Origin: Pseudovirgaria hyperparasitica
Taxonomy: Eukaryota > Ascomycota > Dothideomycetes > Acrospermales > Acrospermaceae
Length of the DNA stretch: 64,000 bases
Assembly: GCF_010093815.1 (NCBI RefSeq)
Contig: NW_022985550.1
Coordinates: 571,074-635,073, forward strand
Reading direction: 5' to 3'
Shown here: positions 11,187 to 24,339 of the stretch, one piece after another
Numbering within the stretch: position 1 is the stretch's first letter
How the letters are laid out: every line of letters begins with the position of its first letter
Made by a program: the position numbers and the translations under genes
The notes under the pieces: generated by a model
Databases searched by the model: none
Told to the model about the DNA's origin: nothing
Seen by the model: only the letters and a program-made list of their open reading frames with translations

Positions 11187-12799
11187 ATGGCGATGCCAAA
11201 CATGAGTCTGGCGGCGGATCTCTTCGAGGATATGGGTCGCAAAGTCGCAGAGGCAAGCGCACAGAATGATATCGAAGACGGTGACTCAAAAGTCGTCGAC
11301 GAGATCGAAAGCTTATGCATGAATTGCAAGGACGACGTATGTACCACGAGGCCTTTATGAAGGTGTATTGCTAACAGAGCTTCTAGGGCATAACACGGCT
11401 TCTGCTCACAAAAATTCCCTTCTTCCGCGAGATCATAATAATGTCGTTCCACTGCGACCACTGCCACTTTCAAAACACTGAAGTACAATTTGCCGGACAA
11501 ATACAACAGCGCGGCGCAAAGATCACACTAAAGGCCGACCGCCCGGAAGACCTGAATAGACAAATAGTGAAGAGCGACACATGTATTCTTCGAGTAGAGG
11601 ACATGGATCTGGAGATTCCGCCAGGCAGGGGTCAACTCACCAATATAGAAGGCATACTCAGCATGATATCGACGGATCTTGGGGACAAGCAGGAAGAGCG
11701 CCGAGCACAGATACCAGAAGTCTTTGAGAGGATCCAGACCATAATACGGCAACTAGACGACATGTCAAGCGGCAAGCATTTCCCCTTTACAATCTCCGTC
11801 GACGATCCCGCCGGCAACTCATACATCGAGCCCTCGACCTCCGACACAGCCGGCAAATTCCACCGCCGCGAATTCGACCGCACACCAGAGCAAAACGCCG
11901 CCCTAGGCCTCACAGATACCGCCGAACCCAGCACAACCACAGCCACCGAAACAAACGGCGCACCCCCGACGGAGATCCGCCCCGAATACCACGCAAACCA
12001 GATGTACCCAGCCATGCCCACAGACGGCACAACCGCACCCGCCAACGTCGACGACGCCGAAATCGTCGAAGGCGAAGTCTACTCCTTCCCCTCCACCTGC
12101 CCAGGCTGCACCCGGCCCTGCGCCACAAACATGAAAATGGTCAACATCCCGCACTTCAAACAGGTCGTCCTCATGAGCACCGTCTGCCAGTCCTGCGGCT
12201 ACCGCAGCAACGAAGTCAAGACCGGCGGCGAAGTACCCCCTCTCGGCCGCCGCATCACCCTCCACGTGCGCTCAAAGGAAGACCTGTCCCGCGACATCCT
12301 CAAGGCCGAGAGCTGCGCCCTCTCCTGCCCAGAGCTATCACTACAAGTCGAACCCGGCACACTAGGCGGCCGCTTCACGACCATCGAGGGCCTACTAACA
12401 CAAGTGCGCGACGACCTCCGCGCATCCATCTTCTCGGACGGCGGCGGCGGCGGCGGCGACAGCATGGCCGGCCCGGAAAAGGAGAAATGGGACGGCTTCT
12501 TCGCGAAACTGTCCGCTGCTATCAATGGCGAGCAGCCGTTTGAGATTATCCTCGAGGATCCCCTCGCGAGCAGCTATCTGCAGAGTCTGGCGGATGATGG
12601 GATGCCGGATGCGCAGATGACGGTGGAGGACTACGAGCGTACGGACGAGGAGCTGGAGCATCTTGGCTTGAATGATATCAAGACTGAGGGGTATGAGGGG
12701 GAGGAGGTGCAGGAGGTGCAGGAGGCGCAGGAGGTGCAGAATGATGATGAGAATGATACCCCAAAAGTAGAAACGAACGGTGTAAATGGGACGTCGTGA
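11187..12799 (+). CDS. ZPR1: ZPR1 zinc-finger protein
   Basis: Exons 11187-11336 and 11387-12799 (phase 0, 50-nt intron) give 520 residues. Two ZPR1 modules are visible. Zinc finger 1 uses C44-x2-C47 and C73-x2-C76 (SLCMNCKDD ... FHCDHC) and is followed by its beta domain. Zinc finger 2 is CPGC ... CQSCGYRSNEVK with its own domain. The intron falls inside finger 1. ZPR1 is an essential eukaryotic protein that acts as a chaperone for eEF1A and in nuclear-cytoplasmic signalling. The protein is longer than the usual 460-490 residues because of an N/P/T-rich linker and an acidic C-terminal tail with repeated EVQ/EAQ units. The coding strand changes from C-rich to G-rich wobble near 12530. Confidence 0.93.
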
Positions 12800-13778
12800 G
12801 AAGTGAGCAAGCGTGCAAACACGAGACGCTCCAGTAAAAAAAAAGAGGCATGTTTAGATCGTAAAAGATTTGAAAAATAAATTTGTCCCAAGATTTCATG
12901 CTGCATACACACATACATACACATATACATGCACGCAAAACCAGGTTCTTGCACGAAAGTATAATATATTTACAAACAGATCGCTCCTCAAACCCTCGCT
13001 GCCATAACGGGCTTGTTTACCTCCTTCATACCTAACTACCAGCGCGGACCGTTGTCCATCCTCGCTTGTCCTCGCTTGTCTTAGACCCCAGACCTCAGAC
13101 CTGGATCTCAGAATCCAAGAAGAGAGAGAGAGAGAGAGATTCAGCCAGACCATCTTTATCCTCCCCCCTCCCTTCCCCACTCCCTGGTCATGAACACACA
13201 GTCGCAGACAGAATCAAGCCATACACATCACCAATGCATGCGCGCCCCCCTTTCCTCGAAACCATCATCAGAAATAGCTACAAACACACAAACGGACACA
13301 CACCTGAGAGAAAAACAGCGCGATTCCAAGATTGGGCTCGCTAGAAACGTTTCGAGAAAAAAAAACCAGATCGATGTAAAAGCCCCCAGTAAGGGAAAGA
13401 TTTCCGTAAAAACAAAACTCCCGTGTAATGCTGCTGCTGCTGCTGTTGCTGCCGAAAAGTGGTATCTCAGGTCCTCTCCCGTGTGTGCCCAACAAGCCAA
13501 AAAATTAAAAAGAAAAGAAAGGACTCCAAAAAACACCTACAAGATCGTCCTCGCCACATCTCTTTCTGTTCTCCTCTCCTCTCCTCTCCTCTTACTCCTT
13601 TCAAAAGCTACCTCTACCACCTACATACACTGTCCACAAGATTCGTCATGTTTGCTTTGATATCCGCTTGGATCTCCGCCTTTAGGACGGTATATAGATA
13701 TTGAAGTTGACGAATCGGCACGGTGCTGCTGCTGAGGTGGATTTTTCGAAGTCAAGGTTGCGAGCTGGGAGTTCGAAT
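12800..13778. other. Intergenic, low-complexity 3' flank of ZPR1
   Basis: Simple-sequence tracts: GA repeats near 13120-13140, GCT/GTT repeats near 13430-13450, CTCCT repeats near 13570-13595. ORFs here (e.g. 13190-13660 plus) are of biased composition and lack start context; I judge them non-coding. Confidence 0.4.
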
Positions 13779-13850
13779 GGCCTGTCGTGCTGGTAGTCCG
13801 AGTGGTCTGTCGTGCTGGTAGTCCGAGCGGCCTGTCGTGTCGGCTCATTC
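13779..13850. repeat. Short tandem repeat, 25-bp unit, nearly three copies
   Basis: The unit GGCCTGTCGTGCTGGTAGTC plus CGAGT recurs with one or two changes and ends in a partial third copy. It lies directly beside repeat element copy 1. Confidence 0.7.
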
Positions 13851-13866
13851 GCTCTGTAGCTAGCAT

Positions 13867-14220
13867 ATATTCCAAAGGAATCATAAAAAGATGCAATGTT
13901 TTATCTAGCGCCCGCTAGCGCCCTCACCAAAATCACGTCTAAAAACTCACCTTTTGCCACATATTAAATTAACCAGGCCCTAATTCAAAAATCTGGTCCC
14001 CAGTTTTGTAGCCCTGCCTACGACGAGTATTTTCATATACTTTTTATCCTCTGCAGGGCTATACTCACGGACGAGATAGGTTTATAAGCCTCTGGTATCG
14101 CGTTTGGTAGCAGCTTGAAAATTCGCACGTCTTAGCCGTGGATTTTCCGGCGTGCCTTAGTGCCTTAGTGCCTTAAATTGAGACTGCACGCAGTCTGCCG
14201 GCCGCAGGCCACCCTAGTAT
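13867..14220 (-). mobile_element. 354-bp dispersed non-coding element, copy 1
   Basis: Matches the reverse complement of 41825-42178 over its whole length; I found no difference by eye. The element runs from ATATTCCAAAGG to CCACCCTAGTAT and is flanked by TA on both sides, compatible with a TA target duplication. Contents: three direct TGCCTTAG/TGCCTTAA units, a hairpin AGACTGC-GT/AC-GCAGTCT, and an inverted pair TAGCCCTGC/GCAGGGCTA about 36 bases apart. No ORF, poly-A tail or Pol III boxes, and terminal inverted repeats are weak or absent. Best described as a non-autonomous repeat (MITE-like or orphan family). Confidence 0.75.
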
Positions 14221-14295
14221 ATATATATATATATGCTTCGAGGAGGCTATCGTGACGATGATGATGTGGAATCACAACTCGCGTGTCGTGTCAGC

Positions 14296-15732
14296 TCACT
14301 CAATCAGGGGCTTCCTTTGGCCCTGTACCATAGCTATACCAAGCGCCCGATACCCATGTGGGTTGTCGGCCCCGATGATCGTCGGTGCCGGTAGCATTGG
14401 GTTATCCTCACTGACGGTGGCTGCGTCTCTGGCAGCATGCTCGATTGCCTCCATCTCTTCCTTGCACTGGGTGTGATCAAAGGGGCAGACAACGATCGGT
14501 TTTCGGAGGACTATGTCTTTGGCCGAGCCCATTTGTGCCTGCCGACGAATGAATGTTTAGAAACTTGCGGTGATTAAACTGCAAAATGAAATGAGCTTAC
14601 CTTGACAGTCAGATAATATTCAATCTTGTAGAGCGTCCCTGTTGTTGAGAAGCCATTGATCTGATACATCGGAAACTCCTTCTTCCCTCGCGGCAGCACA
14701 CCCTCACTATCGCGTAGATCCTTTGCCGGGAACACAAATCCCACATTCGTAAAATAGCCGGCCTCTGGCATCTTGACTCCAATGGCCTGTGTTGTCTTTG
14801 CAAACGTCCGGACTTTCCGAGACGGCTCGTCGCCCTCGTGATTGTATATGACTTCCTCCTCGACCGCGACGGTGATTTTCTGTATCGTAACCTTCTTCGC
14901 CTTCGCCATCCAGTCCGGGTTGGGGCTGAGCTTTATGTAGACGCTGACAGGATCGCCAGGCCCGTAGGACCACCGCGGCAGGGAAATGCCCAACGTCACC
15001 AGGTGATCCGAGACGACCTCTGCGGACTCAGGCCGGTTGTACATGCCGAAGGTGGAGAGAGTATCGTATCTCATTATTGGTACCGGGAATGCGTATTTCT
15101 TCTGCTCTGACGGGCCCTGCTGAATGGTGACGACGAGCTCGTAGAAGGTCTCCACCGTCCTGGACGGAAGCTGTAGACTGGCCGGTGGTACCCTCCGCGC
15201 CACCTCTTCGCCACCCCTGCCAAACGGGATAAAGATCATGAATGGTAAGTCCATCACCAGAACGCTGTCGTATTCCCTGCCAGTCGCACACCGGTATAAG
15301 AGCATTTCCTTCCCGACCGTATCAGCTATATCCTTCCGCGGCGCCGCCAGATGCCTCTTCGTCACTGACTCGGCAGACGGGTGTATCGATTCGCGACGCT
15401 GCAGACATATCGTAACGAGGGAAATGAGTACCGGGGCACTGATGCCCTGCTGAGGTCTGATCTCGACCTTGCCCACTATCCGGGGCTGACTACGCCGTCA
15501 GTATGCACACAAGAACAACGACATGTACGTGCAATGCAAAGTAGTAAAAAGCCACAAGAAGCACCGACAATGCGACCACGAACAATTGCTTTGCGGAAAG
15601 GGGCGGAAGGGGGGCAAAGGGAGATAGAAAGACAAGAAAGGAAAAACCACCCACCCGCGTCGCCGATATCCCCGGATAACCAACCAAGAAACTACTATTC
15701 GGCGACCCAGAGACGCGCACAAAAGCCGCCAT
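14296..15732 (-). CDS. Arrestin-like protein
   Basis: Exons 15732-15655, 15485-14601 and 14538-14296, phase 0 throughout, give 401 residues. Exon 1 encodes MAAFVRVSGSPNSSFLVGYP, the start of the fungal arrestin N-domain. It joins to PRIVGKVEIRPQQGISAPV and LQRRESIHPS, which are diagnostic of this fungal group. Later strands include PVPIMRYDTLSTFGMYNRPE and YKIEYYLTVKAQMGSAKD. Arrestin-like proteins act as adaptors for membrane-protein ubiquitination and endocytosis. No PxY ubiquitin-ligase motif is obvious. The reading frame of exon 2 has no ATG at its head, which forces the 5' exon. Divergent from the cyclophilin gene. Confidence 0.8.
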
Positions 15733-16726
15733 CCTTCCTTTTTTTTCTTCCCCTCTTCTCTCTTTCTGTTCCTATTCTATCGAGGAGGGTCGGGAGGCCT
15801 GTATGGGCTGTGAGGACTGCATGGGTCAATCAATGCCGTTCTGTCGCCTTGGGCCCCCGCGTGGTAGATATGCTTATGCTTATGCTTTCCGTGTGCGTGT
15901 GCGTGTGATGTATGTCGTGCGATCGACCAGGCACAGGCAGACGAGCGAGGGAGTGAATGTTGATGTGTGGATGTCGATATGTGTATGAAAAGCGCCGTCG
16001 CAGAATCGAGATCGAGATCGAGAGCCAGCGCGGCTTGAGCAAAGAGCCCCTTGGGCGAGGCAAAGGCACAGGATGCTCCAAGGCTGGTACCAGGCGTGAG
16101 GTGGGAGGACGGTGGTGTGTGGTGTTGGACGGGGATATCAAGAGCTTAGTGGGGGTCCTTGAGGGTGGTCTCTGGTCGAGAGGAGCGGCGGGCTGAGAGA
16201 GAGCGCACAGCGGACACGCGGGATTCGACGTAGTGAGGGAGCCTTGGAAGAGAGGACTATACAGCTTAGATATATAAGGATAGATGGTGGTGGTGGTGGT
16301 GTTGAGAAAGCGAAAGGCGGAGTAGCCAGGCAGGTAAAGTGAGCAAGTAAGTAAGTAATACGCAACCTTCGCAGGACAAACGACGACGACCTGATTTGGG
16401 GCGGCGTGCGTGCGTGCGTGCGCAGAGCACAGGTAGGAAGTAGGCAAGTAGTAAGTACTAAGCAGCCAAAGAAGCTTGGAGGAAGGGGAAGGCGCGCCTC
16501 ATACCTAGGTGGAAGGGACGATTGGGAGGCGCTGCTTATCCGGATCCGGACGCTCAGCCTTAGCGCTCCCGAAGAAGCCCCAGGCCGCCAGCCCTAATTA
16601 ACGCACGGACACGGTTCACTTCACATGCAGAAGAAATGTCACCGTCTGCTGTATAAATACACTTTGCGACGACGGCGACAGCAAATACCACAGCTATGCG
16701 ACTTGTGGTACCTCACCACCTCCACC
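15733..16726. other. Divergent promoter region (arrestin-like / cyclophilin)
   Basis: About 1 kb with short repeats: ATGCTT near 15870, GTGCGT near 15890, ATCGAG near 16010, TGG near 16285, GCGT near 16405. A 205-codon minus ORF at 15830-16447 is low-complexity and looks like leader sequence, not protein. Confidence 0.45.
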
Positions 16727-17418
16727 ATGTCAGTCACGGTAAGCTCACCCCCAATCCATCCCTCCACAAACCTCACTCACCCACTCACTCACTCTCTCCA
16801 AAAACACAGCTCCACACAGACGCCGGTGACATCAAGCTCGAAATCTTCTGCGAAGCCGTCCCCCAAACCGCAGAGGTACGTCCCTCAATCCCCCCAAATT
16901 CCCATCGTCCCCTCTCCCCTCTCCCTTCCCACCATCTAACCCGCCCTCCACAACAGAACTTCCTCGCCCTCTGCGCCTCAGGCGCCTACAACCACACGCC
17001 CATCCACCGCCTAATCCCCGGCTTCATCCTGCAAACCGGCTCGCCGGCCACAGACCCCAAGTCCAAATCCTCCGTCTCCATCTACACCAACACCAACAAC
17101 AACACGTCCACCAGCCCCTTCTTCCCCGACGAAATCCGGCCCACGCTACGGCACAACGCACGGGGGGTGGTCAGTATGGCGAATAAAGGGCCGAACACGA
17201 ATGGGAGTCAGTTTTTTATTACGTTTGCGCCCGCGCCGCATCTGGATGGGCGGAATACGGTTTTTGGGAGGGTGATTCAGGGGGCGGGGGATGATGGGGA
17301 TGGGGATGGGGATGTGCTGGGGAGGTTGGAGCGGGTGGAGGTTGATGGGAAGGGGAGGCCGAGGGGGAGGGTTGTGGTTAAGGGGGTGACGGTGCATGCG
17401 AATCCGTTGGCGGGGTGA
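16727..17418 (+). CDS. cyp10: Cyclophilin-type peptidyl-prolyl isomerase, PPIL3/Cyp10 type
   Basis: Exons 16727-16738 (12 nt, MSVT), 16810-16875 and 16957-17418, phase 0, give 179 residues. Landmarks: LHTDAGDIKLEIFCEAVPQTAENFLALCASGAYN, HRLIPGFILQTGSP (catalytic-face Arg and Phe/Gln), NGSQFFITFAPAPHLDGRNTVFGRVI. This is the short spliceosome-associated PPIL3 class that starts directly with the cyclophilin fold. Two insertions are unusual: an Asn/Thr-rich loop (TNTNNNTSTSP) before FFPDE and an acidic DDGDGDGD loop after GRVIQGAG. Wobble bases switch from almost all C to almost all G near 17155. Confidence 0.9.
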
Positions 17419-17822
17419 GGGGTGGTGTGTTATATGGACGGGTGTCTGATTTGTGCGGAAAAGGGGGGGATGCGAGGAAGTGAGTGTCTGGGAGTGAGGT
17501 CGGGCCTGACGTCCGCATACTGCGCGGATGAAGACCTCTCAACACCTGGAGCGCACGTCGACTCACTCAGTCGGGCACCATCACTTGCCAGCGTCAACAT
17601 ATATAAACCCACAGGAGCAGCCAGCCCACGCACGAGGAAGCAAGCCAGAATCCACAGCATGCAAAGCAAATAGCAGAGCAGACAGTCGAAATAATAGACA
17701 ACCTCCAGCATCCACTAAGTACACAGACACACGGAACGCACACCTTGTCAAACCCAATAATATCAAGCAGTAAAAACACCCTCATCCCTCACTCAACCCT
17801 CAATCCTCACAGCATGCCCCTC
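17419..17822. other. Convergent intergenic region
   Basis: Between the cyclophilin stop (plus) and the stop of the Gly-Ala-Thr protein gene (minus). No ORF of note. Confidence 0.45.
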
Positions 17823-19891
<2,069 letters not shown>

Positions 19892-20262
19892 TCAAGACAG
19901 CCTCACACCCTCCATCTTCTCCGTCACATCGCCCACTCCATCGCCCTCAGCCGACCCATTCGCCACCGTCATCGCCATTGCAGCATCACCACTACCAATA
20001 AGTGCCCGAATCTGCGCATTCACCATCGCCTCCAAGCTCTTATACTGCGCGCTGTCCGGCCCAAACGTGTCCTGTGCATTCTGCAGGTTGGCCTTTAACT
20101 AAAGGCAGAAGAATATAAGAAAAGTAATCGCTTTGAATGATGATGCTTGCTTGAGAGAAAACGTTCTTCACGAAGAAAGAAGAGGGAAGAAAGAAGGAGA
20201 GAAGGAGGGAGAGGACGTACAACAGCGACAAAATCGGCAGCAGCAGAATTTGATTGCGGCAT
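19892..20262 (-). CDS. Small 82-residue protein, two exons, unknown function
   Basis: Exons 20262-20221 (MPQSNSAAADFVAV) and 20098-19892, phase 0, with a 122-nt GT-AG intron that has a pyrimidine-rich 3' half. The product continues LKANLQNAQDTFGPDSAQ, YKSLEAMVNAQIRALIG and ends TEKMEGVRLS. It is acidic, helical and without signal peptide. Support comes from a clean splice pair, an open frame across both exons, amphipathic heptads and G-rich wobble like neighbouring 3' ends. Both exons are too short for a simple ORF scan to flag. The opposite-strand ORF over the same bases (19875-20102) looks like a shadow. Family not recognised. Confidence 0.6.
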
Positions 20263-21639
20263 TGCGTTCAGGTCCTTCCGTCCGATCGTCTTCTAACAAC
20301 GGAAACGGCGATGACGTGATTGACTGTGGATGTGAAGCGTGGGTGCGTGACCTTCCAACCTTCAATGTGAGGTCGTGGTCGTAGGAAATTCTTAGCTTGT
20401 CGAAGAGAGGAGGCGATACTGGTACTATGCACTAGCGTGCTGGCTTGCCCAATTGAGAAAGAAGATCGACCAGGCAATAGCGAATTCTTACCAATTCAAG
20501 TCATATCAAGAAGCCCAATGAACGTAAACAAGAGTCACTCATCACCAGATAGGCCGTCACCGTTTCAACCCGCTGCATGGTGGGAGTATCGTAAAAAACC
20601 CACCTGCAAGCACAACAAAATACACAGTAATACACGTCACGAGGCAAGAGCAAAAGATCACATAATCTTGGCTTCCATTGGTGTTCCAGCCCCCTCCCTC
20701 CAGTAACTATATACAGAAGTGCATCTCCCTCCGACTTCAGCATACCCCACTCCGACGTCCATGATTCGCACTGCCAGCAGATATTACAGCCACTGTAGCT
20801 CGTCCCCCCCCCTCCTAGCACTCTTCCGTCCTCCTCAAGAAAAAGGCCTCCAGCGACGTCGACACACGCGCGGCATGCATTACAAGTCAAGTCAAGTCAA
20901 GTCAAGTCAAGACAGAAAAACAGAAAAAGGGTATAAAACGCAGGATGGAACTGCCGCATCGAGGGTCGTCGAGCCAAAAGAACAAGGAGCAAAGGAGCGT
21001 CGTGACAGTTGGTTCGAAGAGAGAGATAGCGCGCGTGCGTGCGCAAGACAGTATGATAAAATGTCAGACCTGAAGATAGGAAAATACCACATGCATAGGG
21101 ACAACGTATGTATGTATGTTTTGATTTAGCAGGTACAACTACATCGATGACGGGTGAGATGTAGATAGCTGTGTACTGCAGACGGATTCGAGGAGTAATG
21201 AGATAGTCGTGCCGGATGTGGTGTTGGTGCTAGAGCATGCCTCGACATTAGATGGCTGAGAGCATGTTGATTAAGATGCCGTATTAAGCGATTATAGTAT
21301 GGTATAGCGAGTCGCAGCAATGCATAAAGGCCAGCGAACCCATCAAACTCTGGATTCAACGAGGCCGCCCGCTGTGAAGATGGATGGTGAAAAGTGGGAA
21401 GTGTGTGTGTTGGGGTGTTGTTATTTGCGCTTCTTCGGAGAGGTATCGAATGACTGTCGACGCGGGTCTACACGCAACGTTGAAACGGAGCCAAAGGACG
21501 GCAGCGACGGTAAGGGACCGAATTTTTTGATTGGAGAAACATGAACGCCATCATCGTATCGGCATGAATCGGGAGGGGAAATAGTAGTCGACACAGAGAA
21601 TTTCGCTGGGAAGGGGAGTTAGCATAAGCGGAGAGGAGA
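20263..21639. other. Long intergenic region with short repeats
   Basis: Holds the promoter of the small gene and the 3' flank of the SH3 gene. AAGTC repeats five times at about 20884-20910. ORFs here (e.g. 20501-20890 minus, 20719-21129 plus) are compositionally odd and unsupported. Confidence 0.4.
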
Positions 21640-23655
21640 CTATGGTGGTGTTGATGTTCTTGGCGGGACATTACCACCGTGGGGGTCTGGAGCCTCGCCG
21701 GTGGTGTCCCCGTCAATAGTCTTCCGCCAATGCTGTGGTAAGCAGACGCAGACGAGCTACGAGAAACGTCAGTCAGATCGACGGTATCACAAGCAGGGTT
21801 TGGGAGAACTTACTGGGAAAGCTTTGATCTCGCCGGTGGCGGGTACAGGGCTGGGGCCTCCGCCGTTGCTGACACCACTGTCCCTCTGCTCTTGTCGCCT
21901 CCTCTCCCATGCTTCTGCCCTTTCCGTCACCTTTACACCCGTGGCCCAGCCATCATCCCAGATACCGACGACTTTGAGCATGTCACCACGCTCGAGTTCA
22001 AACTCGTCGTTGGCGCGTGGCTGGTATGCCCATAGTGTCGCTACTGTGTCGTGCGGATGGATTTCATCTTGGGAGTAGTAGTCCTTGAAGAAGGCCAGCT
22101 GCTCTGATTGACCAGATGTGACCGCGTCCGGTGAGGAGAACTGATCGCCAAAGCCGGAAGACGTCTGAGGAGAGTTGGGGTCCTCGCCGAGGTTCAGTGC
22201 CGACTGGCTTGAGAGCGAGCCATTGCGGCGTGGCAGGCCACCGGCAGCAACGATGCGATGACGATCAGGACTACCTGATTTGAAGCCACGCTCAGAGGAT
22301 GGAGCGTCGCTTCGAGGCCGCGAAGAGGTCGAGCCATCCTCTAGTGCTGCCATGCGAGCAACACGGCCAGGAACCATTTCAGGGCGTGCACCATCTCCGA
22401 ACGGCTTCTCGCGACTGGACCCCCGGCGAGCTGGAGAGGGCTGGTTGAAGATGCTGCTGGGTGGGTTCGACTTTCTCCGTCGAAGCAGAACGCAGCCAAA
22501 GATGATGAGTGCCATCAAGAGGAGAGCTCCTAGGACTGAGCCCACGACGATCCCGGCAATCTGACCTGCTGATAGAGTACCGTCATCACTTGCGACTGGT
22601 GCGGTACTGGCTGAGGAGGTTGGCTGGGCAATGGTGGTGGTAGTGAAGAGCGGTTCTAGTGAGGTGAAGGATGGCAGGTCAACATTCTGGCACCTTGACT
22701 CTGCATTGGCATTGACGCAGCAGGAATCAGTCGCGTTTGGGGAGCTGGTTCCGCAGAAACCGCATAGGCCGGAAAGGTTGCTGCCGTAGCCGCAGTCATT
22801 TGGTTCATTGTCGACAGCACTGATACAGGTCCCTCCAGAAAGCGAGCGTGCTGGAAGCGCACAGTTTGTGAAGTCGGCACGTATCTGAGAAAGGGCGTTT
22901 GGACCGGCTGAGCCACAAAGGTCTGAACTTGCGGAGATTTCTTGTTCTGAGATGGCGTACTCGGCCTGCACCTGTCAGCTCGCTCACATGGCACGACTGG
23001 GATAAGAGAACATACACAAGAGTCTGCACACAGTGGCTCTGGGTCCCGACTGGAGTCGCACAAGCCAATTGAGTTTTGAACGATAGCATTACATATTACA
23101 CTGTTGGTATAACGCGCATAGAGATCGGTGGTGTTGTCGAGATTGACAGAGGAGCATCCAATAAGCTGCTGATACCTGCGACGTGTGGTTAGAGGGATGC
23201 GCGCAAACAGGACGGTGAAAGATGTACTTTTGCTGGGCGTAGCTTGACGCGACATAGGTCTTGAGATCGTTGTCAAACTGTTCCCGACTTGAAACGTTCT
23301 GCATGAAGGGACTGTGGGGCACGTCAGCACTTTGTCCATGCTCGCATAGCGTCCAATTGGATGTGTCTTACAAGAGATTCGTGATACTGGTCCCTGTCGA
23401 CACAGAGGCCGAGCTGAAGGCCGGACAGGCAGACGAGCCCTCGAGCGAGATGCAATTTTGAGCCATGGCAGACGAAGTCAGAATCAACAGCGACGAAACC
23501 GATTTCTTCAACGAGGGCCGCGAGCAGGACTGGCGGGGGCGGAGAGTCGAGGGTCGTAGAATTTGTCGTGCAGTAGTGAGCGACGGCGCCGGAAAGTGTA
23601 GTTGCTTGCAGGAGGTGTGGCGTTGCAGAGCATCGGAGCTTGGTCCCTCGGCCAT
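21640..23655 (-). CDS. Single-pass membrane protein with C-terminal SH3 domain
   Basis: Exons 23655-23372, 23311-23228, 23175-23016, 22971-21814 and 21756-21640; frame is kept (phases 2, 2, 0, 0) for 600 residues. The N-terminal outer part is Cys-rich (FCGTSSPNATDSCC and similar). A transmembrane helix (AGIVVGSVLGALLLMALIIF) is followed by RRRK. The cytoplasmic part is Ser/Pro-rich and ends in an SH3 fold: VATLWAYQPRANDEFELERG, WDDGWATG, FPLVCVCLPQHW. The layout resembles Fus1-like fungal SH3 signalling proteins of the cell surface. The start is uncertain: a signal-like stretch (SVSSLLILTSSAMA) sits about 50 residues in, so the true start may lie in another upstream exon. Confidence 0.78.
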
Positions 23656-24297
23656 GGCGGAGGACTATCTGGAGAGCAAGCAACAGACGACGTCCGTAAC
23701 AGTGACGGTCGCGTCGAGGTGAATGGATGTCTGCGGCCAGGGATTGCTATTGTCCATGCACTCTATTCACACATACACACAAACACGTCTCTTTCTCTAT
23801 TCAGCAGTCCATCCGAACAGTAGGCGAACAATTGGCTTGGGCGGTATGCGATGCGACCGACGACAGAAGGAATTGGCGAAAGTCTGATGGATAAAAGGCA
23901 CAGAGGCGTAGAATTGCGGTGAGAAAGCGAAGACGACCGGGGTGGTGGTGGTAGTTGTTGTATAGGGAGGGATTGGACCAGTTGGATGGAACGAGTGACT
24001 GAGTGAGCAAAAGGTGTGCGCTGCGAGGGAAAGAGGCAGGCAGAATTAAGAATTGAAGAGAGCAAGCACGCGCCGAAGAAGAGAAAGCGTGATGGCAAAG
24101 AGCCAAACGCGCTGAGGATGACGACTTGACGGGCAGCAGCGACGAGAAGAAGAAGAAGAAGTACGAGGGAGAGAGGGTGAGAGAGAGAGAGAGTGGGAGA
24201 GGTATTAGGAGTGGTAACAGTAGGCGACGACAAGGTCTCTGCGCACTCTCTAGCCCTGGTAGGCTGTTGTAGCCCTCTAGCCCTCTAGCCGTTTTTT

Positions 24298-24339
<42 letters not shown>

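Noticed and set aside
13190-13660. 156-codon plus-strand ORF after ZPR1
   Set aside because: Built from CA, GA and CTCCT simple repeats in a 3' flank; no protein character.
13867-14220. Solo LTR or tRNA-derived SINE as the class of the 354-bp element
   Set aside because: No TG...CA ends or longer target duplication, and no Pol III A/B boxes or poly-A tail could be found.
15830-16447. 205-codon minus-strand ORF upstream of the arrestin-like gene
   Set aside because: Low-complexity Ser/Thr/His/Pro text made by simple repeats; no link to the arrestin frame and no splice evidence.
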